NCBI RefSeq assembly: GCF_000802365.1
Contig: NZ_JSZE01000023.1
Span: 1 to 44,890 of the forward strand
DNA: 44,890 bases
Direction of reading: 5' to 3'
Origin: Xanthomonas cannabis pv. cannabis
Lineage (GTDB): Bacteria > Pseudomonadota > Gammaproteobacteria > Xanthomonadales > Xanthomonadaceae
In this document: piece after piece, positions 8,474-15,914 of the stretch
How positions within the stretch are numbered: the first letter of the stretch is position 1
Layout: every line of letters starts with the position of its first letter
Notes under the pieces: model-generated
What the model saw: the letters and a program-made list of their open reading frames with translations, nothing else
Database searches by the model: none
What the model was told of the DNA's origin: nothing
Program-made: the position numbers and the translations under genes

Positions 8474-9532
8474 ATGCCTAAACCGTTCAATCTGGCCGTT
8501 GTCGGCTACGGCTATGTGGGCCACACCTTCCACGCCCCACTGATCGCCAGCACGCCTGGCCTGCGGTTGCACAGCGTGGTGTCGTCCAAGCCGCAACAGG
8601 CGCAAGCCGACTACCCCGACGTCACCGTGGTTGCCGACCTCGACAGCGCACTGGCCGACCCTGCGCTCGACGCGGTCGTCCTTGCCACGCCCAACCACAC
8701 CCACGCGCCGTTCGCGCTGCAGGCCCTGGCCGCAGGCAAGCATGTGCTGGTGGACAAGCCATTCGCACTCGACGCCACGCAGGCACGCGCCATGGTCGAT
8801 GCGGCCGCCAACGCCGGGCGCGTCATCAGCGTGTTCCAGAACCGCCGCTGGGACGCGGACTTTCTCACCGTGCGCCGCCTGATCGAAGAAGGCCAGGTGG
8901 GTGAGGTGGTGGAATTCCATTCGCACTTCGATCGCTACCGCCCGCAGGTACGCGACCGCTGGCGCGAAAGCGATGCTCCCGGTGCAGGCCTGTGGTACGA
9001 CCTGGGCCCGCATCTGCTGGACCAGGCCCTGCAATTGTTCGGCACGCCGCAGGCCATCGCTGCGGACCTGCAGCGCCAGCGCAGCCAGGCGCGCAGCGAT
9101 GATTATTTCCACGTCACCCTGCATTACCCGCGGCTGCGCGTGATCCTGCATGCCGGCTCGCTGGTGGCCGACAACGGCCTGCGCTTTGCCGTGCATGGCA
9201 CGCGTGGCAGCTATCTCAAGCATGGTTTGGACACGCAGGAAGACCAGCTACGTGCCGGACGCCGTCCGGGCACGGTGGGCTGGGGGGTGGACCCGTTGCC
9301 TGGCACGCTCACCCGCATCGACGACGAAGGGCGTGTGCACAGCCATCAACCCGAAAACCTGCCGGGCGATTACCGCCAGTGCTATGCCGCCTTCCGCGAT
9401 GCGCTGGCCGGCACTGGCCCGGCGCCGGTGGACGGCGCCGACGCGGTGCTGCTCATCCACTTGCTGGAGCTGGCGCAGCGCAGTGCCGCCAGCGGCCAGG
9501 TGCAGTGGCTGGATGGCGCACGCGGCCTGTAA
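8474..9532 (+). CDS. Gfo/Idh/MocA-family NAD(P)-dependent oxidoreductase
   Basis: A 352-residue protein. The Rossmann motif VVGYGYVGHTFH (residues 9-20), ATPNHTHAPFALQALAAGKHVLVDKPF with the catalytic Lys of the E/DKP motif, and DLGPHLLDQAL with the catalytic-site His are present in the family order. Length and sequence resemble the YdgJ branch, which includes scyllo-inositol dehydrogenases, but the substrate is not certain. The ATG at 8474 places the Rossmann motif at the usual distance. The gene is divergent from the BON gene (149 bp between starts) and has no same-strand partner, so its pathway is unknown. Confidence 0.88.
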   Translation: MPKPFNLAVVGYGYVGHTFHAPLIASTPGLRLHSVVSSKPQQAQADYPDVTVVADLDSALADPALDAVVLATPNHTHAPFALQALAAGKHVLVDKPFALDATQARAMVDAAANAGRVISVFQNRRWDADFLTVRRLIEEGQVGEVVEFHSHFDRYRPQVRDRWRESDAPGAGLWYDLGPHLLDQALQLFGTPQAIAADLQRQRSQARSDDYFHVTLHYPRLRVILHAGSLVADNGLRFAVHGTRGSYLKHGLDTQEDQLRAGRRPGTVGWGVDPLPGTLTRIDDEGRVHSHQPENLPGDYRQCYAAFRDALAGTGPAPVDGADAVLLIHLLELAQRSAASGQVQWLDGARGL

Positions 9533-9930
9533 GGCCACGATCAACTACACGGTGCGCGCGGCCACATAGCACGCGCATCAACATGCGAGCTTGCGCTGTC
9601 GGTCCGCAAAAGCATCCGGCGATGATGCGCCTGTGCTGCGCACGCCGCGCGGGTGACGACGATGCAGCGCCATCGATCGTGATCGAACAGCACCTGCGTT
9701 GTCAGCGGGTGCACGGCTGCCCGGAAAGCGCATGACGTCGGATTATGCGATCCGTCGGTGCAGCCAATACGCCTGAGCGCTGCGCTGTTCGAACCTGCGG
9801 CGAACCGCATGCTTGCCACAGACGGCTTGGCGTGAGCTTTCGCGCAACACGCATGACCCTGACAGCACACCGCCCCAACCCGACGGCCACGCCTGCCGCA
9901 AGGCACGCGTGGCCGTCTGACGGATCGCGC
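9533..9930. other. Intergenic region with one strong hairpin
   Basis: Nearly 400 bases between the convergent oxidoreductase and 6-phosphogluconate dehydrogenase genes. No protein with recognisable features was found on either strand. The only clear structure is the hairpin at 9882-9917, listed separately. Confidence 0.5.
9882..9917 (-). terminator. Hairpin after the 6-phosphogluconate dehydrogenase gene
   Basis: An 11-bp perfect stem (9882-9892 with 9907-9917) is capped, after a C-C mismatch, by a further 4-bp stem and a GCAA (GNRA-type) loop. It lies 13 bases past the stop of the minus-strand gene. There is no T tract on either side, so it may be a factor-assisted terminator or an mRNA 3'-end stabiliser. 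Confidence 0.45.
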
Positions 9931-10872
9931 TTATGCGTCCTTGCTGCCGATCGTCGGCGCGGCGGGGGTGGTGGTCATCACCGCATGCCCACCGAACTGG
10001 TTGCGCATCGCCGCCAGCAACTTGTCGGTGAACGAATCCTTGTCGCGCGAACGCAGCCGCTCCATCAACGACAGGGTGATGATCGGTGCAGAGACTTCCA
10101 GATCGATCGCCTCGGCCACCGTCCAGCGACCTTCGCCCGAATCGGCCACGAACGGCGCGATACCGGCCATGGTGGGGTTGTGGCGTAACGCGTCGGCGGT
10201 CAGATCCAGCAGCCACGAGCGCACCACGCTCCCGTCGCGCCAGATCTCCGACACCTGGTGCAGGTCCAGCGCAAAATCGCTCTTGTGCTGCATCAACGCA
10301 AAGCCTTCGGCATAGGCCTGCATCATTCCGTACTCGATGCCGTTGTGGACCATCTTGGTGAAATGGCCGGCGCCGCTCGGGCCCACCCGGCCCCAGCCCT
10401 TGTCGGGCGCAGGCGCCAACGTGGCCAGGATCGGGTGCAGCGTGGTCACCGCCGCTTCCTCGCCCCCCACCATCAGGCTGTAGCCTTCCTGCAGGCCCCA
10501 GATGCCGCCGCTGGTGCCGCAATCGACAAACGCGATGCCACTGGCCTGCAACTGCGCCGCACGCCGCTGCGAATCCTTGTAATACGAATTGCCGCCATCG
10601 ATGACGATGTCACCGGCCTGCAGCAACGGCAGCAGCTGCGCCAAGGTGTCGTCGACGATCTTGCCGGCCGGCACCATCAACCACACCACGCGCGGGCTGG
10701 GCAGCGCTGCCACCAGCGATGCCAGTGCATCGGCCGTCACGATTCCCTTGGCCTGCGCACTGCTGCGTGCGGCCGCGCCCGGATCGTACCCATGCACAAC
10801 GTGTCCGCCGTGCACCAGACGCTCGGCCATGTTGGCACCCATGCGGCCCAAACCCACCATACCCAGTTCCAT
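9931..10872 (-). CDS. gnd: 6-phosphogluconate dehydrogenase, decarboxylating, short NAD-type
   Basis: A 313-residue enzyme converting 6-phosphogluconate to ribulose 5-phosphate and CO2. It has the Rossmann motif GLGRMGANM (residues 7-15), VIDGGNSYYKDS, DCGTSGGIWG (substrate-binding SGG) and the catalytic-region KMVHNGIEYGMMQAYAEG with the conserved Lys and His-Asn. It lacks the long C-terminal extension of the roughly 470-residue NADP enzymes. It therefore belongs to the short YqeC/GntZ-like class, where NAD is the usual cofactor; that preference is family knowledge, not shown here. GAGGAG lies just upstream of the ATG. The gene begins 20 bp after the stop of the unrecognised exported protein, so the two are probably cotranscribed. 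Confidence 0.93.
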   Translation of the reverse strand: MELGMVGLGRMGANMAERLVHGGHVVHGYDPGAAARSSAQAKGIVTADALASLVAALPSPRVVWLMVPAGKIVDDTLAQLLPLLQAGDIVIDGGNSYYKDSQRRAAQLQASGIAFVDCGTSGGIWGLQEGYSLMVGGEEAAVTTLHPILATLAPAPDKGWGRVGPSGAGHFTKMVHNGIEYGMMQAYAEGFALMQHKSDFALDLHQVSEIWRDGSVVRSWLLDLTADALRHNPTMAGIAPFVADSGEGRWTVAEAIDLEVSAPIITLSLMERLRSRDKDSFTDKLLAAMRNQFGGHAVMTTTPAAPTIGSKDA

Positions 10873-10892
10873 AACGACTCCTCGTGATCTGA

Positions 10893-12230
10893 TCAGTGCA
10901 GGGTGCCACGGCCGGCGTACGCCGGCGTCGCGGAATCCTCAATGGATTGTTCCGTGGCAATGTGCCCAGCGCACTGTTGCAGCTGCCAGTCGATCCATCG
11001 CCAATACAACGTGGTGCGCAAATTGTGCAGGGTCAGGTCGATCGCATACGGCGTGCGCGGGTTGCGGTCGAGAAGGCGCGCCACGTGGTAACCGATCGGC
11101 TTGACGCCCTTGGGATGCACATAAACCAGAAACCCCTGATAGAACGGGTCGTCCAGCAGCGTCTGCAGCTGGTGCAGCCGTGCCTGCTGCTGCGCATCCA
11201 GGGTCGCGCGCAGCTGCGCATCGCGCTCGTACAGCAGGCGCTCGAAACGCCGCTTGCCCGGTCCACGCAACGGCTGAGCCAGCTCCCAGATCTGGCGGTT
11301 GAGCGCGTCGTAATGCGCAAAGCCCCCGTGCTGCGCCAGGGCTAGCGCGGCGGCATCGCTGACATCCACCACCACGAAGTTTTCGGCCTGATTGTGGATA
11401 TCGTCCAGAAACGCCTTGTCGAACACATGCGCGATGAAACCCGGCGCACCGGCGAAGGCCTGCCGCCCGAGTTGCGAGGTCTTTACCGCCTTGCCGTCGG
11501 CAAAAAAATCGCCGGCATGTGCGCCGAGCAGAATGCTGTCGGTGTCGTGCAAGGTCAGGAAGGTGCCGATCGACAACTCGCCAGGCGTAAACACCTGGTC
11601 GAAACCCGCGTCGCCGTACAACTCGCGCTGGGTGGCGAGCTGGGCAACCTGCCGCCCCACGCCGCATTCAGAGCGCACCCGCCCCCGGTAGAACGCATCC
11701 AGTGCCTGTGCGTTGCTGCCTCGCGGCTGATAGCCGCGGCCGAGACTGCGAAAGCCGCTCCACCCTTGCGCGGCCGCACCGCGCCAACCGAAGCCAATCC
11801 AGCCCAGCTGCAGCGCTGAAAACCGATACCCAGGATTGTCCTGCAACTGGCTTACGGCGCGGCGCGTTGCCGCACCGACCTCGAACGCGTAAGCACACTG
11901 GGTGGCGCTGTCATCCAGCAACGCCGTCAGCGACGCGCGGCGCTGTTGCGCATCCCAGGCGGCCGGCACGGTCAACTTCAGGTCGCCGGCAGCACGCGCC
12001 TGCGCAAGCGAGCCGCGCGTGCACGGCGCACCACGCTCGATGACCGGTGCAGATACGGCGCCGCGCTCGATCCTCCAGCCCAGCCGGCGGAGCAGCCCTT
12101 CCACGCAGTCGGCGCTGGCCGCGGTTGCGGCCGCACTGGGCGCCGCGCCAGCGACCTGCTGCACCTGCGCAACCAACACGGCAACGGTGCACACCACCGC
12201 AGCAACGCGGTGTCGCGTTGCATGTCGCAT
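10893..12230 (-). CDS. Unrecognised exported protein, possible Tgl-like cysteine enzyme
   Basis: A 445-residue protein with a signal peptide (basic start, hydrophobic AAVVCTVAVLVA, cleavage near residue 28); an in-frame ATG 13 codons upstream (12269) is an alternative start. I do not recognise it confidently. Visible features (from 12230): several Cys (42, 70, 112, 189, 420); an E188-C189 pair heading a helix (SECGVGRQVAQLA); LLGAHAGDFFADG at about 234-246; and a strand-like AENFVVVDVS at about 282-291. The Glu-Cys pair followed by GD and EN-hydrophobic blocks is faintly like bacterial spore transglutaminase Tgl, but this is weak. The C-terminal half, with YVHPKGVKPIGYHVARLL, is amphipathic and has no known motif. 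It sits directly upstream of gnd on the same strand. Confidence 0.6.
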   Translation of the reverse strand: MRHATRHRVAAVVCTVAVLVAQVQQVAGAAPSAAATAASADCVEGLLRRLGWRIERGAVSAPVIERGAPCTRGSLAQARAAGDLKLTVPAAWDAQQRRASLTALLDDSATQCAYAFEVGAATRRAVSQLQDNPGYRFSALQLGWIGFGWRGAAAQGWSGFRSLGRGYQPRGSNAQALDAFYRGRVRSECGVGRQVAQLATQRELYGDAGFDQVFTPGELSIGTFLTLHDTDSILLGAHAGDFFADGKAVKTSQLGRQAFAGAPGFIAHVFDKAFLDDIHNQAENFVVVDVSDAAALALAQHGGFAHYDALNRQIWELAQPLRGPGKRRFERLLYERDAQLRATLDAQQQARLHQLQTLLDDPFYQGFLVYVHPKGVKPIGYHVARLLDRNPRTPYAIDLTLHNLRTTLYWRWIDWQLQQCAGHIATEQSIEDSATPAYAGRGTLH

Positions 12231-12310
12231 CAGCAGGTGTTGCAGTGTGCGGATCCGGAAGGCGCGCATCGGTCAGCGGTCGACTCGGCAGCACGCAGCC
12301 GCCTTGGCAA

Positions 12311-12339
12311 TAAAGAAAGCCCCGGCAGGGCCGGGGCTT
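12311..12339 (-). terminator. Intrinsic terminator after the glycine-zipper gene
   Basis: A 10-bp stem, 12317-12326 with 12330-12339, around a 3-base loop. Read on the minus strand it is followed by TCTTTA. It lies about 22 bases past the stop of the glycine-zipper gene. Confidence 0.75.
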
Positions 12340-12360
12340 ATGACAGTCACCACATCAGGC

Positions 12361-12741
12361 TTAGTGACGTTCGCAGACGCGCTCGACCTGGCGGTTGCCA
12401 TTGGCCTGCTGGCGATTGCCCTGGATGGTGCGGCCTGCCGCGCCACCGGCTACTGCACCGGCCACCGTGGCCAGCTTCTTGCCGTTGCCGCCGCCGACCT
12501 GGTTGCCGAGCAGGCCGCCGATCGCGGCGCCGGCAACGGTACCGCCGATGCGATTGGGGTCGGTCGAGTTCTTCTGCACTTCCACGTTACGGCAGCGCAC
12601 GCGGGTGCCGTCGGAGAATTTGCGGCCTTCGTCCGCCTCGGAATACCGCTGCTGATGCGAGTAGTTCTGCGCCTGTGCAAACGTGCTCGTCGCCATCAGG
12701 CCAATCAGGGACATACCCAGCAAGGAATTACGCATCTTCAT
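12361..12741 (-). CDS. Exported glycine-zipper (2TM) protein
   Basis: A 126-residue protein. The signal peptide MKMRNSLLGMSLIGLMATST...AQA is cleaved near residue 24. A polar segment follows (SDGTRVRCRNVEVQKNS), then a Gly-rich pair of hydrophobic helices, GGTVAGAAIGGLLGNQVGGG and LATVAGAVAGGAAGRTIQG (about 67-107). This is the glycine-zipper 2TM domain seen in SlyB/Pcp-like envelope proteins. The ATG at 12739-12741 has GGAGA six bases upstream; a second ATG two codons in is possible. There is no lipobox, so unlike SlyB it is not a lipoprotein. Role: probably periplasmic or envelope-associated; exact function unknown. Confidence 0.82.
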   Translation of the reverse strand: MKMRNSLLGMSLIGLMATSTFAQAQNYSHQQRYSEADEGRKFSDGTRVRCRNVEVQKNSTDPNRIGGTVAGAAIGGLLGNQVGGGNGKKLATVAGAVAGGAAGRTIQGNRQQANGNRQVERVCERH

Positions 12742-12866
12742 CGTCGGTCTCCATCGTTCTCGCCCATTCGGCGAGTCATGGCTGCACTCTGTTCGCTGCG
12801 TCGAGAACACGACGTGAAGCGCACGCCCCTCTATTCAGGCTTTGGAGCGGTGCGTGAACCGCGCCA

Positions 12867-13646
12867 TCACGGCTGCTTGGCGGGCTCGCTCTGTGGCACA
12901 TCGACCGGCGCCGGCGGCGGGTCCTGCGCTTCCACCGGCAACGGTGCAACCGGCGGCTGCGCCACGGTGCTGGATGCGGCCGGCGGCGTGGCTGCGGCAG
13001 CTGGCGTGCCGACTGCCGGCGCAGTGGTGGATGCCGCTGCAGGCACCGGCGCGGGCGGGTGCGGAGCCACAGGTGTCGGTGTCGGCGCAGCGCTCGCTGC
13101 GGCGGGCGCCACGTCGGTCACCTTGGGCAGATACGAGTTCAGGCGTTCGAAGAAGCGCTTGTAGAAGGCCGCATCCTGCACCGTGGTGCTGGACACGCGC
13201 ACCAGCGAGTCGCCACTACTGCCCACCGGCAACGACAACGAACCCAGCACGCCGACGCCCACGCTGGCCGAGGTCGAGCTCTTCTTCAGTGCGTAGCGAT
13301 CCTGCAACGCACTGACGAACACCTGCGCCTTGCCGCCATCCTGGGTTGCGCAGGAAATGCGCAGGTTGAGCTGCTCGCTCTGCTCGGCTTCCTTCAGCTG
13401 GAAATTCTTGCTGCCCTCCACTGCCGCGGCGTCGGCGCGCGTGACCGCGTAGCCCTGGCTCAGCAACACGCGGCGTGCGGCTTCGCAGGCCTGTGGCGAA
13501 CTGGCCGCCACACTGCGCGAATAGGTGTCATCGGAATTGAACGACTCGCGCATCAGCATCGTGTCGCCCTTGCTGCCACCGCAGCTGACCAGGGTTGCCA
13601 GCGCGCCGAGCAGCGCGCCACGCGCGATCAGGGAAGTGCAAGACAT
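12867..13646 (-). CDS. DUF2242 lipoprotein with long Pro/Ala-rich tail
   Basis: A 259-residue predicted lipoprotein with lipobox LVSC (acylated Cys at 22). The folded part (about 25-175) contains FNSDDTYSRSV, CEAARRVLLSQGYAV, a C-containing strand (LNLRISCAT) and FYKRFFERLNSYLP, matching the DUF2242 layout seen in Burkholderia and Xanthomonas. Residues about 180-259 are almost wholly Pro, Ala, Thr and Val, a flexible tail that could span periplasm or peptidoglycan. No function is established for the domain. The gene is on the minus strand between the methyltransferase fusion and the glycine-zipper gene, 74 bp from the former; cotranscription is possible. Confidence 0.75.
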   Translation of the reverse strand: MSCTSLIARGALLGALATLVSCGGSKGDTMLMRESFNSDDTYSRSVAASSPQACEAARRVLLSQGYAVTRADAAAVEGSKNFQLKEAEQSEQLNLRISCATQDGGKAQVFVSALQDRYALKKSSTSASVGVGVLGSLSLPVGSSGDSLVRVSSTTVQDAAFYKRFFERLNSYLPKVTDVAPAAASAAPTPTPVAPHPPAPVPAAASTTAPAVGTPAAAATPPAASSTVAQPPVAPLPVEAQDPPPAPVDVPQSEPAKQP

Positions 13647-13719
13647 TGGGAGATTCCATCATCCAAAACCGCTCAAAGCATAGCCGCAAGCCATGTGCGC
13701 GCGGCGTCGCGTTGCCGGC

Positions 13720-14784
13720 TCAGGGCACCGGCGGTTCATCCGCTGGCAGTTGCAGGTCCAACTGCAGGCGGCTGCCGTCGGCACCGATGCGCTCGGCGCG
13801 CAGGTAGTGATGGGCGCGCACCGCCGCCAACGGCACAGGTGCGCGGCACGGCTCGCCCCACAGGCTCAGGCTGAAGCCCTGCGCCTGCAGCCAGCTGGTC
13901 AGGCAGTCCCAGAGCGGCTGCTCGGCAGCCAGCATCAGATCCAGGTCCGCCGGGCCGTCCGGCACCAGCGTCGGCGACTGCAACCAGCGCGCGTAACTGC
14001 CGTGCAACACCACCGGCAGGCCCAGCGCCTGCACCGCCTGCAGCAGTTGTGCCGCCTGCTGCAGGTCCATCCGGGCATGGCAGCGCTGGAAGATCAGTGC
14101 GTACTCGTGGCTGCGGTTGCTGTCGGTGCGCGCGTGGGGCAGCGCATCGGCCGGGCGCTGGTAGCACAGCACGCGCTCCTCGTGCAGTGTGAACAGGCTG
14201 CCCACCAGCCGCCCTAGGTCCCACGCCTGCGGCAGCAAGCGCCCGCCGATGCGCACGTTCTGGACCATGGCCACGCCGAATGCACCTGGCCGCATTCGCC
14301 GCCGTAGCGCGTGGAATATAGCGCGCATTCCCGCGAGATAGCTGGCGTAGTCGGCACTGGCATACAGCTGGCCCGGCACTGTCTGCCCGCGCCACTGACA
14401 ACCGAAGTACGGCACGTTGGTCAGGCATAGATCAACCGTTGACGCCGGGGCGGCATGCACCAGGCTGCCGACCACGATCGGCGCCGTCACCCCGTGCCGT
14501 TGCAGGCGCGTGCGGGCCAGCTGGGCGCGCCCGGCATCGATCTCCATGCCGTGGGTAGCGCGACCTTCGAAGGCCGCCGCCAGCAAGGTGCTGCCAAACC
14601 CGCAGAACGGGTCGAACACCTGCTCGCCCGGCTGGCTGAAATGGCGCACGAACGGCCGCATCTGGTTGACCCATCCGCAGTCGCGCCCGTTGAGTGGATC
14701 GGCGGCCCGTAGATCATCGGGCAAGGCCCAGGCCGCATCGTCCGCCGCCGGCGTCCACCAGCTGCGCTGATCGAACTCATCCAT
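13720..14784 (-). CDS. Fusion of DNA-methyltransferase-like domain and nucleotidyltransferase domain
   Basis: A 354-residue protein. Residues about 30-235 form a class I methyltransferase of the N4/N6 DNA type. SAM motif I is DPFCGFGST (58-66), followed by the acidic strand end HGMEID; the motif IV position has TNVPYFG (122-128) where DNA amino-methyltransferases have (D/N/S)PPY, so one Pro is Val. Residues about 245-350 look like a nucleotidyltransferase fold: HGSYAR with GS at 262-263, DLDLM with D280 and D282, and LQLDLQL with D343 as a third carboxylate. All three signature elements are therefore kept. The ATG overlaps the radical SAM stop by 8 bp, implying coupling. The substrate of either domain is unknown; an RNA or protein target is as open as DNA. 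Confidence 0.75.
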   Translation of the reverse strand: MDEFDQRSWWTPAADDAAWALPDDLRAADPLNGRDCGWVNQMRPFVRHFSQPGEQVFDPFCGFGSTLLAAAFEGRATHGMEIDAGRAQLARTRLQRHGVTAPIVVGSLVHAAPASTVDLCLTNVPYFGCQWRGQTVPGQLYASADYASYLAGMRAIFHALRRRMRPGAFGVAMVQNVRIGGRLLPQAWDLGRLVGSLFTLHEERVLCYQRPADALPHARTDSNRSHEYALIFQRCHARMDLQQAAQLLQAVQALGLPVVLHGSYARWLQSPTLVPDGPADLDLMLAAEQPLWDCLTSWLQAQGFSLSLWGEPCRAPVPLAAVRAHHYLRAERIGADGSRLQLDLQLPADEPPVP

Positions 14785-15898
14785 CGCGCGCTTCCGCCCC
14801 GGCGGCGTCCCACAACACATCTGCGTCCGGGTCCCAACCTGCGCACAGGCGCCCATTGGCAAAGAACACCAGCTTGTACACATCCCCGGTGGCGTGACGC
14901 GCATGCATCGCGGCATAGTCGGCGCTTTCGAATACCACCTGCATGCCGTCCGCGCTGCGCAGGCGCACATTCCAGAAGTAATACCCTTCGGTCATGCTGT
15001 CCAGCTGCCAACGCGACCACCACGGCTGTTGCATGCACTCGGCCAGCAATGGCTCCACCCCGACGCGATGCTGTGCGATGTAGCGCCAGGTGCCATTGCT
15101 GCGATACGCATCGTCCAGCCGCGACAGCTCACGGAAGATCACCTGCTGTCCACCACAGCTGCGTGCCCAGTCGATGTACTGCGCAACATCATCGGCACTG
15201 CACACACCGCCGCGTTGCACGATGCAGACCAGGCGTACCGGCAGACGCGCAGCCAAGCGGCGGGCGGTCTGCAGGAAGACGCCCGCCTCGGCAACCGGCT
15301 CGCCGGGGCGGAAACGCATGATCGCATCGTTGCGCGCCTGCACTGGATGGTGGCGCGACAGCTCGATCCACGACAGGCCGAACTGCAGCAGTGCCTCGAG
15401 CAAAAGGCCGCCATGCGCACGCGCCAGACCGGCGCCGTTGCTGTACAGCACGCGCTGCTCGACCTGCGGACCCTCGGCGGTGGTCGACAAGGTCTGCAGC
15501 AAGGTCTGCAGCCAGTCCGGATCGTCGGTCATTTCCAGACCGGACAATGAATACGACAACGGCACTGCGTGCAGCAGCTGCAATACCTCACGCAGCTGCC
15601 TGAAATAGGCGGGCCCCGGGCGCAGCATCGAGGCCGCCGGACCACTGCCGTGCTGGCGCAGGTTTTCCGAACAGAACCCGCAGCGTGCCGAACAGGGCCG
15701 CACCGACGCATACGGGGTGAATGTGATCGGCAATGCTGCGCGCAAGCGCCGTGCGCCGATCTGCAGCCGGTGCCAGCGGCCGGCGTCGTCTTGCAGCGGC
15801 ACGCGCTGCTGCAGGCTCGGCGCTGCGGCGCGCAGCTGCGCCAGCAGTGCCGAGGGGGGCAATGTAGACCCCGCATCGCTGCAGGCGGGCATGCTCAT
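14777..15898 (-). CDS. Radical SAM enzyme of unknown substrate
   Basis: A 373-residue protein with the [4Fe-4S]-binding CxxxCxxC at C69, C73 and C76 (PCSARCGFCSENL), followed by segments resembling the SAM-binding GxE region (SYSLSGLEMTDDP) and TIM-barrel-like strands. The C-terminal third (YYFWNVRLRSADG, ANGRLCAGWDPDADVLW) contains only isolated Cys, so a SPASM-type auxiliary cluster is not evident. I do not recognise a characterised subfamily. The ATG at 15896-15898 lies 16 bases after the nadV stop; a GTG at 15935-15937 would overlap nadV. It overlaps the methyltransferase-nucleotidyltransferase gene by 8 bp, so these two most likely act together, perhaps on a shared substrate (inference). 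Confidence 0.82.
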   Translation of the reverse strand: MSMPACSDAGSTLPPSALLAQLRAAAPSLQQRVPLQDDAGRWHRLQIGARRLRAALPITFTPYASVRPCSARCGFCSENLRQHGSGPAASMLRPGPAYFRQLREVLQLLHAVPLSYSLSGLEMTDDPDWLQTLLQTLSTTAEGPQVEQRVLYSNGAGLARAHGGLLLEALLQFGLSWIELSRHHPVQARNDAIMRFRPGEPVAEAGVFLQTARRLAARLPVRLVCIVQRGGVCSADDVAQYIDWARSCGGQQVIFRELSRLDDAYRSNGTWRYIAQHRVGVEPLLAECMQQPWWSRWQLDSMTEGYYFWNVRLRSADGMQVVFESADYAAMHARHATGDVYKLVFFANGRLCAGWDPDADVLWDAAGAEARDG

Positions 15899-15914
15899 TC
15901 CCGCCTGCAGGCCA

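Noticed and set aside
8471..9223. Long open frame antisense to the Gfo/Idh/MocA oxidoreductase (about 250 codons)
   Set aside because: High-GC third-position bias produces long antisense frames. The protein is His/Arg/Gln-rich without domains, while the sense strand carries clear family motifs.
14777..15898. Radical SAM protein considered as a second lipoyl or biotin synthase
   Set aside because: It lacks the LipA auxiliary Cys motif and the BioB [2Fe-2S] ligands, and a complete lipA is present elsewhere in the window.
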